In this document: positions 13,697 to 15,444 of the stretch, piece by piece | Layout of the letters: each line of letters opens with the position of its first letter | How positions within the stretch are numbered: the stretch's first letter is position 1 | Source: Pseudomonadota bacterium | GTDB taxonomy: Bacteria > Pseudomonadota > Alphaproteobacteria > Acetobacterales > Acetobacteraceae | Reading direction: 5' to 3' | NCBI GenBank assembly: GCA_021779655.1 | Contig: JAJYAF010000011.1 | Coordinates: 1-15,444, forward strand | Length of the DNA stretch: 15,444 nucleotides | The notes under the pieces: model-generated | Seen by the model: only the letters and a program-made list of their open reading frames with translations | What the model was told of the DNA's origin: nothing | Database searches by the model: none | Made by a program: the position numbers and the translations under genes

Positions 13697-14475
13697 TACC
13701 AGCTATTGTTCGGATCGAAATTCCCGTCCTGACCGCTGCCATCGTCCCAGCCGGGATTGCCCTGCAAACCGTCATCGGCATCCGCGCTCGGGTTGCCGAA
13801 ATTCTGATCCTGCGGGAAATTCCCGTTCAGCGGATCATTCCGGTTTCCAAACATGCTGTCGATGGCCCGCTCCCCGGCGGCGAAGCCCGCCCCGGCCGCG
13901 AGACCTCCCAAGAGCGACCCGCCCAGACCGGAGCCAAGACCACCACCCATGCCGCCGGCCGGGCCATACGGGTACGGGCCGGGTGCCGGACCGAAGCCGC
14001 GCGGGCCGTAGCCGGGGGGATAGCCCGGCACGACCGCGCCGCGTGGCCGGAAGAGCATGCGCAGAAGCAGGAAAAGAAACACGAGGCCGATGATGCCAAG
14101 CAGCACCGGGCTGATGCCGGCGTGGCGGACCGGCGCCGCGCCGCCGCCTTTGATTCGTGCCTGCAATGCCGCCACCTCGGCCGGGTTGGCGAACGGCAGG
14201 CCCGGCGCGTAGCGCTCGGCCTTGGCAAGCGCGGCGCCCGCCGCCGCCTCGTTGCCGGAGGCATCCCATGCCTCGGCGGTAAGATACCAGGCGACCCCGC
14301 TTTGCGGATGGTCCTGCAATACGGCATGCAGTTCGGCCAGCGCCGTCTGCTCCTGGCCGCTGGCGATAAGCTGCTGAATCTCCCGCGGCGAGACGCCTTG
14401 CGCCCATACCGGGCTGGATAGCCCGAACAGCATCAAGGCGGCAACCACGGCGATTACGATCCGAATGTCACGCAA
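13696..14475 (-). CDS. TPR-like single-span membrane protein with Gly/Pro/Asn-rich tail, TTG start
   Basis: I place the start at TTG (MRDIRIVIAVV) because GGAG lies 7 bases before it and it opens directly into a signal peptide (cleavage near PVWAQ, residue 25). No ATG gives an equally good start. Residues 27-105 form a helical TPR-like repeat (SPREIQQLIASGQEQTALAE, then GVAWYLTAEAWDASGNEAAA and ALAKAERYAPG). A membrane span follows at about 120-142 (SPVLLGIIGLVFLFLLLRML). The C-terminal third is Pro/Gly/Tyr-rich (146-172), Gly-rich with a GERAIDSMFGN segment (173-211), and then Asn/Asp/Gly-rich to the end (NNSW). The TPR part should lie in the periplasm and the tail on the other side of the membrane. 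I recognise no named family and give no function. Confidence 0.72.
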   Translation of the reverse strand: MRDIRIVIAVVAALMLFGLSSPVWAQGVSPREIQQLIASGQEQTALAELHAVLQDHPQSGVAWYLTAEAWDASGNEAAAGAALAKAERYAPGLPFANPAEVAALQARIKGGGAAPVRHAGISPVLLGIIGLVFLFLLLRMLFRPRGAVVPGYPPGYGPRGFGPAPGPYPYGPAGGMGGGLGSGLGGSLLGGLAAGAGFAAGERAIDSMFGNRNDPLNGNFPQDQNFGNPSADADDGLQGNPGWDDGSGQDGNFDPNNSW

Positions 14476-14502
14476 TTTCGATCTCCGTTGCGTCCTGCCG
14501 GG

Positions 14503-14531
14503 AAAATAGTCAGCCCAGAGCAAAAAAACAA
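14503..14531 (-). promoter_or_regulatory. Predicted promoter of the TPR-like membrane protein gene
   Basis: On the minus strand TTGTTT (14531-14526), a 17-base spacer and TATTTT (14508-14503) give a plausible sigma-70 pair with a start near 14496, about 20 bases before the TTG codon and just upstream of its GGAG. Confidence 0.4.
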
Positions 14532-14559
14532 TTTTCCGTCCTGCTCGGGCGTGGGACCG

Positions 14560-14573
14560 GGCATGCGCATGCC
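14560..14573. promoter_or_regulatory. Perfect 14-bp palindrome, candidate operator
   Basis: GGCATGCGCATGCC reads the same on both strands. It lies almost exactly midway in the 180-base divergent region between the TPR-like gene and the N-formylglutamate amidohydrolase gene, about 70 bases above the predicted start of the former. A dimeric regulator controlling both genes is possible; no binder is known from the sequence. Confidence 0.4.
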
Positions 14574-14655
14574 TCATTGCGGCAAGGAGCCGGTTGCCTC
14601 GAAGGCTGGCTCGGTTTTGCTTGGCTTTGCCGGCGGATGCTGGTTCAATGGCGGC

Positions 14656-15444
14656 ATGGTATCATGGGCGGTGGCGGAACCTTTCGTGCTCACGGAGCCT
14701 GTAAGGCGAACCGTGCCGATAATTCTCTCCTCCCCCCATTCCGGCCGGCACTATACGCGGGAGTTTCTCGCGGCATCCCGGCTGGATACGCTTGCCATAC
14801 GGCGCAGCGAGGACAGTTTCGTGGACGAACTGTTCGCGGCCGGCCCGGCGCTGGGCATGCCGCTGCTGGCCGCAACCTTCCCCCGCGCGTATTGCGACGC
14901 CAACCGCGAACCCTGGGAACTCGATCCCGAGATGTTCGAGGACCGGCTGCCTTCCTATATCAACGCCGGCAGTCCGCGGGTGGCGGCCGGCTTGGGCACG
15001 ATCGCCCGCATCGTCGCCACCGGGGAGCGCATCTACAGCCGCAAGCTGACATTCGCGGAGGCCGAGCAGCGAATCCAGCGCTGCTGGCGGCCCTTCCATG
15101 GCAAGCTGCGAAGTGTGATCGATTCAACCATGGAATCGTTCGGCGCCTGCCTGATGATAGATTGCCATTCCATGCCCAGCCCGAGCCCTGATACAATGCC
15201 GGCAATCGCGCCGGAAAAGGCGGCGCGACCGCCCGATATCATCCTGGGAGATGGCTTCGGCACCAGTTGCGCGCCGAAGATCACCGCCTTCGCGGAAGCG
15301 ACATTGCGGCAATTAGGGTTCACCGTCACCCGCAACGACCCCTATGCGGGCGGCTATATCACCCGCCATTACGGCCGGCCGCGCCAGCAGCGCCATGCCT
15401 TGCAGATCGAAATATCCCGCAGGCTCTATATGGACGAGAGGCGA
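14656..15444 (+). CDS. N-formylglutamate amidohydrolase family protein (3' end beyond window)
   Basis: The frame runs without a stop from 14656 to the last base, giving 263 residues. It matches the FGase family: VPIILSSPHSGRHY (20-33), RSEDSFVDELF (50-60), FPRAYCDANREPWELD (75-90), LMIDCHSMPS (166-175, metal-ligand type His171), DIILGDGFGTSC (194-205), and PYAGGYITRHYG (229-240) with HALQIEISRRLYMDE (247-261). These are the usual segments in the usual order, so only a C-terminal part of a few dozen residues should be missing. The family hydrolyses N-formylglutamate to formate and glutamate at the end of one histidine-degradation route; no hut genes are in view and some members act on other amides. 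ATG 14656 (MVSWAVAEPF) is the first in-frame ATG; its ribosome site is weak, and GTG 14671 is an alternative. Confidence 0.88.
   Translation, partial: MVSWAVAEPFVLTEPVRRTVPIILSSPHSGRHYTREFLAASRLDTLAIRRSEDSFVDELFAAGPALGMPLLAATFPRAYCDANREPWELDPEMFEDRLPSYINAGSPRVAAGLGTIARIVATGERIYSRKLTFAEAEQRIQRCWRPFHGKLRSVIDSTMESFGACLMIDCHSMPSPSPDTMPAIAPEKAARPPDIILGDGFGTSCAPKITAFAEATLRQLGFTVTRNDPYAGGYITRHYGRPRQQRHALQIEISRRLYMDERR

Noticed and set aside
12439..14421. A 660-codon open frame on the + strand overlapping the binding-protein and TPR-like genes
   Set aside because: It is out of frame with the binding protein, antisense to the TPR-like gene, Arg/Pro/Gly-rich and without recognisable domains.

Overview
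The window is GC-rich (roughly two-thirds G+C by eye) and densely coded. Three proteins carry twin-arginine (Tat) type signals, and there is an OprB porin and a Gram-negative lipoprotein. This suggests a Gram-negative alphaproteobacterium; an acidophile or acetic-acid-bacterium relative (Acetobacteraceae) is my guess from general gene style, not something proved here. I see no rRNA, tRNA, CRISPR array, insertion sequence or phage gene.

Left part (1-7824), iron region. After the last 31 codons of an unidentified + strand gene, two minus-strand transcription units follow. The first (3881 down to 107) encodes a secreted NHL-type beta-propeller protein, a Tat-exported Dyp-type peroxidase of the EfeB family, and an OprB-family outer-membrane porin. 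The first two are coupled by an ATGA overlap. The second (7749 down to 3959) is a complete FbpABC ferric-iron ABC transporter: a binding protein with the full His/Glu/Tyr-Tyr iron site, a fused two-domain permease and an ATPase, with abutting or overlapping junctions. Both units have a 19-bp Fur-box-like palindrome just upstream (3902-3920 and 7765-7783). Each matches the classical E. coli consensus at 13 of 19 positions and they share the core AATG-n-GA-nn-CATTCT. This suggests one iron-controlled regulon in which the porin/peroxidase/propeller unit works beside the inner-membrane ferric transporter. The permease gene carries a striking 15-bp x 6 in-frame minisatellite that lengthens the first EAA (ATPase-docking) loop by exactly 25 residues.

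Middle (7989-10408): a Tat-exported purple-acid-phosphatase-like metallophosphoesterase diverges from fbpABC. A minus-strand CHAP amidase-like secreted protein with a histidine-rich N-terminal region follows, and then, beyond a 292-bp AT-richer gap, a RidA/YjgF-family protein.

Right part (10433-15444): a minus-strand run of quinone oxidoreductase, small membrane protein, small lipoprotein and ridA reads as one probable operon. Divergent from it is a branched-chain-amino-acid-type periplasmic binding protein without neighbouring transporter genes. It converges on a TPR-like, single-span membrane protein with a Gly/Pro/Asn-rich tail that probably starts at TTG. Divergent from that is an N-formylglutamate amidohydrolase gene cut by the window end; a perfect 14-bp palindrome sits at the centre of their shared promoter region.
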